From positions 1-8,008 of the forward strand of contig JAIOTT010000319.1 of the NCBI GenBank assembly GCA_021106655.1: a DNA stretch of 8,008 nt, read 5' to 3'. Positions 6,391 through 8,008 of the stretch are shown one piece after another (within the stretch, counting starts at the first letter, position 1; every line of letters begins with the position of its first letter). The translations under genes were made by a program, and so were the position numbers. The notes beneath the pieces were generated by a model. That model saw nothing but the letters and a program-made list of their open reading frames with translations. It had not been told where the DNA came from and searched no databases. The DNA comes from Bacteroidales bacterium. GTDB taxonomy: Bacteria > Bacteroidota > Bacteroidia > Bacteroidales > SMBSF77.

Positions 6391-6580
6391 TATTGGACAG
6401 TACTTAGACAGTCTGCGTAAATTCTAAAAAATACTGGACAAGAATTGTTTATTTGTTCATAAATTGACACAAAACGACACTAATGTCCATAATAATAAAG
6501 ATATTGGACATAATTTTTTCTTTTTCCAATAAATGGACATATCTTTGTAGTATGTTCAGAATAACTTAAAAATTGGACGT
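6391..6580 (+). promoter_or_regulatory. Operator-like TGGACA half-site array, ~70-bp period, before the Fic gene
   Basis: GACA (or GAC) cores of TGGACA-type sites start at 6396, 6437, 6466, 6507, 6536 and 6576. The spacings are 41, 29, 41, 29 and 40 bp, which implies about 2.7 copies of a 70-bp unit. Exact TGGACA occurs four times, with variants TTGACA at 6464 and TGGACG at 6574. Units 2 and 3 add an inverted site, TGTCCA at 6484-6489 and TGTTCA at 6553-6558, 19-20 bp after the first half-site. Units 1 and 2 also have a second GACA one helical turn downstream (6407, 6476). ATGTCCAT at 6483-6490 is the exact inverse of ATGGACAT at 6533-6540. The last sites flank the candidate -7 box and the start codon, so binding should repress. 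The likely ligand is the Fic protein's own C-terminal domain, by inference only. Confidence 0.6.
6540..6547 (+). promoter_or_regulatory. Proximal candidate -7 box of the Fic gene, within the operator array
   Basis: TATCTTTG matches TAnnTTTG, 35 bp before the ATG at 6583. Its first T is the last base of ATGGACAT, and TGTTCA follows 5 bp after its end, so an inverted pair of half-sites embraces the box. No -33 TTTG is seen; the equivalent stretch is a T-rich run (6514-6523). Confidence 0.45.
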
Positions 6581-6582
6581 TA

Positions 6583-7704
6583 ATGAAAAGTTTAAAATTT
6601 GATAGAATAAGACCTTATAATAATTTACCATTTCTACCTCCCAGTGTCGATATTGATGCTAATCCTAAGATACTTAAAAAATTAGTTATTGCATCCCGAG
6701 CACTTGCAACTGTTGATGGCAATATTAATAGATTGCCAAACCCTTTAATGCTTGTTAATACAATTGCATTACAAGAAGCAAAAACATCAACAGAAATAGA
6801 GAATATTTTCACAACAGAAGATGAATTATATAAAGCAATTTCAGACACACAGAAAGACGGAAACATTAACCCTTCAACCAAAGAAGTACTAAAATACAGA
6901 GAGGCTCTCTGGACTGGATTTGGTTATTTACAGCAGAATAAGAAAATAGATATCTGTTTGATAGAAAATATTTGTAACCAGATAAAAGAAACTACTATTG
7001 GAATCCGCCCACCACAAGCAAAAGTTGTTATTAAAAAGGGACAAAGCGAGTTCAGACCAGGCGAAACTATTTATACACCACCACAAGGAGAAGGGGTTAT
7101 TGAAAAGTTCATGGAAAATCTAATTGAGTATCTTAATGACGATTTAAAATTTCCATCAGACCCACTATTAAAAATGTGCGTTGCACATTATCAATTTGAG
7201 GCGATACATCCTTTTCAAGATGGCAATGGGAGAACAGGAAGGATTCTTAATTTGTTATACTTGATAAGCAGAGGGTTACTTTCACAACCTACTCTATATA
7301 TGTCAAAATTTATTATTTCCAACAAGGAAAGCTACTATTTTAGACTTGGAGCAGTAACGCAAAGACAAACTTGGGAGGATTGGATAGTTTTTATGTTGGA
7401 TGCAATTGAAAACACATCCATTCTGACTAATGCCCTAATCAATGAAATACTTGAACAAATGGAAAGCACTCTTGAATTTGCAAGAAAAAAAATTAAATGG
7501 TACAATAAAGAAGTAAATGAAGCAATATTCAGTCAACCATATATTAAACCATCAATAATTGGTCAAGTCATTGGAAAAACATCAAGGACAACGCTGACAA
7601 AATATGTAAATGAATTGGTGCAACATAAAATATTGAGACCCCAAAAAGATGGTTTATCCGTATTTTATATTAATGATGACTTATTAAGAATTCTTGAAGA
7701 ATAG
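6583..7704 (+). CDS. Class II Fic-domain AMP-transferase with C-terminal winged-helix-like domain
   Basis: Fic proteins transfer AMP (or another phosphate-containing group) to a hydroxyl on a target protein. This one has 373 residues, close to the usual length of stand-alone class II bacterial Fic proteins such as Shewanella SoFic. The catalytic loop HPFQDGNGRTGR (209-220) keeps the base His209, the metal Asp213 and the phosphate-binding Arg residues. An N-terminal inhibitory helix motif, STEIEN (69-74), fits [S/T]xxxE[G/N], with Glu73 as the predicted blocking residue, so the enzyme is expected to be self-inhibited. IYTPPQGEG (163-171) is the flap. The C-terminal segment (about 318-370; PSIIGQVIGKTSRTTLTKYV, then a short beta hairpin) looks like a winged helix. 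ATG 6583 is supported by family length; no strong Shine-Dalgarno is seen. There is no antitoxin partner gene. The target is unknown. Confidence 0.9.
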   Translation: MKSLKFDRIRPYNNLPFLPPSVDIDANPKILKKLVIASRALATVDGNINRLPNPLMLVNTIALQEAKTSTEIENIFTTEDELYKAISDTQKDGNINPSTKEVLKYREALWTGFGYLQQNKKIDICLIENICNQIKETTIGIRPPQAKVVIKKGQSEFRPGETIYTPPQGEGVIEKFMENLIEYLNDDLKFPSDPLLKMCVAHYQFEAIHPFQDGNGRTGRILNLLYLISRGLLSQPTLYMSKFIISNKESYYFRLGAVTQRQTWEDWIVFMLDAIENTSILTNALINEILEQMESTLEFARKKIKWYNKEVNEAIFSQPYIKPSIIGQVIGKTSRTTLTKYVNELVQHKILRPQKDGLSVFYINDDLLRILEE

Positions 7705-7724
7705 AACCAACAAGGTCTACACCG

Positions 7725-7832
7725 TGCATATGCCAGTTTGTACAGAGAAAGAATTTTGTCCGCACTGGCGTGTAATTAAATATAAAATAGCAGCCCGTCA
7801 GTGCGGCCAAATTGCACAAGCCAGCACATGCA
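7725..7832. repeat. Long imperfect inverted repeat just after the Fic gene
   Basis: The left arm (7725-7772) pairs with the right arm (7794-7832) around a 21-nt A+T-rich loop. Counting by eye, 31 of 39 aligned positions are complementary. The core CCGCACTG (7760-7767) and CAGTGCGG (7799-7806) is perfect. The outer 19 positions have five differences, all transitions, four of which would be G-U pairs in a minus-strand RNA and one in a plus-strand RNA. The left arm has 8 unpaired extra bases (AGAGAAAG, 7744-7751). The G+C-rich arms contrast with the flanks. The form recalls folded recombination sites such as integron attC, or a structured RNA, but no GTTRRRY core is seen at the outer edges. No T-run follows, so it is not a standard terminator. 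Confidence 0.7.
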
Positions 7833-7921
7833 AAACCATTACCCAGCATAAAATAAATATGATGCCATTAATTAAATATGAGTATCCCCTCTACCAACCC
7901 CGTCTTGTCTGAGAATGCAAA

Positions 7922-7939
7922 GTGGCATAGTTTTGCCAC
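7922..7939. repeat. Short perfect hairpin GTGGCA-N6-TGCCAC
   Basis: A 6-bp perfect stem encloses the 6-nt loop TAGTTT. No T-run follows on either strand, so it is not a clear intrinsic terminator. It lies 218 bp after the Fic stop and could be part of the same dispersed non-coding element as the larger inverted repeat. Confidence 0.5.
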
Positions 7940-8008
7940 ATGCGAAAATACCATAGATACAACAAACAAGAAATTCACCTGTTTATAGAAAATTGGCATG
8001 AGAGCAAG

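Larger units (their letters stand above)
7705..8008. other. Non-coding region downstream of the Fic gene
   Basis: This 304-bp stretch to the window end has no credible gene. It holds a long imperfect inverted repeat (7725-7832) and a short hairpin (7922-7939). Between them (7833-7921) and after them (7940-8008) I see no gene, terminator or promoter that I would defend. An 11-bp word, TACAACAAACA (7958-7968), also occurs at 6360-6370 on the other side of the Fic gene. Confidence 0.6.

Noticed and set aside
6391..6580. Iteron-type replication origin
   Set aside because: The regular half-sites resemble iterons, but the adjacent gene is a Fic enzyme, not a replication initiator, and no DnaA boxes or partition genes are visible.
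6615..6881. 88-codon minus-strand frame
   Set aside because: It is antisense to the N-terminal part of the Fic gene, including the inhibitory motif, and has no features of its own.
7694..7912. 72-codon open frame overlapping the end of the Fic gene
   Set aside because: It starts with TTG inside the Fic gene, its bulk is the arms and loop of the inverted repeat, and the translation resembles no protein I know.

Overview
The window is A+T-rich and looks like a chromosomal stretch from a member of the Bacteroidota, probably an anaerobic or facultative Bacteroidales/Marinilabiliales-type lineage known only as a draft or metagenome assembly. Four things point there: a type IX secretion (T9SS) C-terminal sorting domain, the tail of a FISUMP-type protein, several boxes matching the Bacteroidota -7 element TAnnTTTG (some of them the identical octamer TATATTTG), and A-rich leaders without a strong Shine-Dalgarno. 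The genus cannot be told from the sequence alone.

Layout. Positions 2-61 (+) are the last codons of a FISUMP-like protein. Positions 62-234 hold GTGC-TTC-GCAC mini-hairpins and an 11-bp tandem repeat that runs into the stop of the next gene. A Bmp/PnrA-type substrate-binding lipoprotein (235-1266, -) diverges from a seven-heme NapC/NirT-like inner-membrane cytochrome (1572-3071, +). Their shared 305-bp spacer carries a word-repeat array, an FNR/CRP-like dyad and candidate promoters. The cytochrome converges, with only 8 bp between stops, on a small lipoprotein with a calcium-loop motif (3080-3697, -). Then come a metallo-beta-lactamase-fold protein with two substituted metal-motif residues (3912-4751, -) and a secreted T9SS cargo protein (4926-6047, -). 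The 214-bp spacer at 3698-3911 shows nothing I can name.

The 535-bp gap at 6048-6582 is a patchwork. It has three unrelated arrays with the same 8-bp period, a dispersed Bacteroidota repeat, and about 190 bp of GACA half-sites spaced alternately 41 and 29 bp apart. That last block leads into a class II Fic AMP-transferase with a C-terminal DNA-binding-like domain (6583-7704, +). The Fic gene is followed by a roughly 108-bp imperfect inverted repeat, then a short hairpin and about 70 bp of featureless sequence.

The genes do not form one operon or pathway. Most are separated by long spacers and appear singly transcribed. Most act at the cell envelope: lipoproteins, periplasmic electron transfer, secretion. 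The Fic block, with its own operator-like array and a downstream inverted repeat, looks like a self-contained accessory module. It is the most interesting part of the window.
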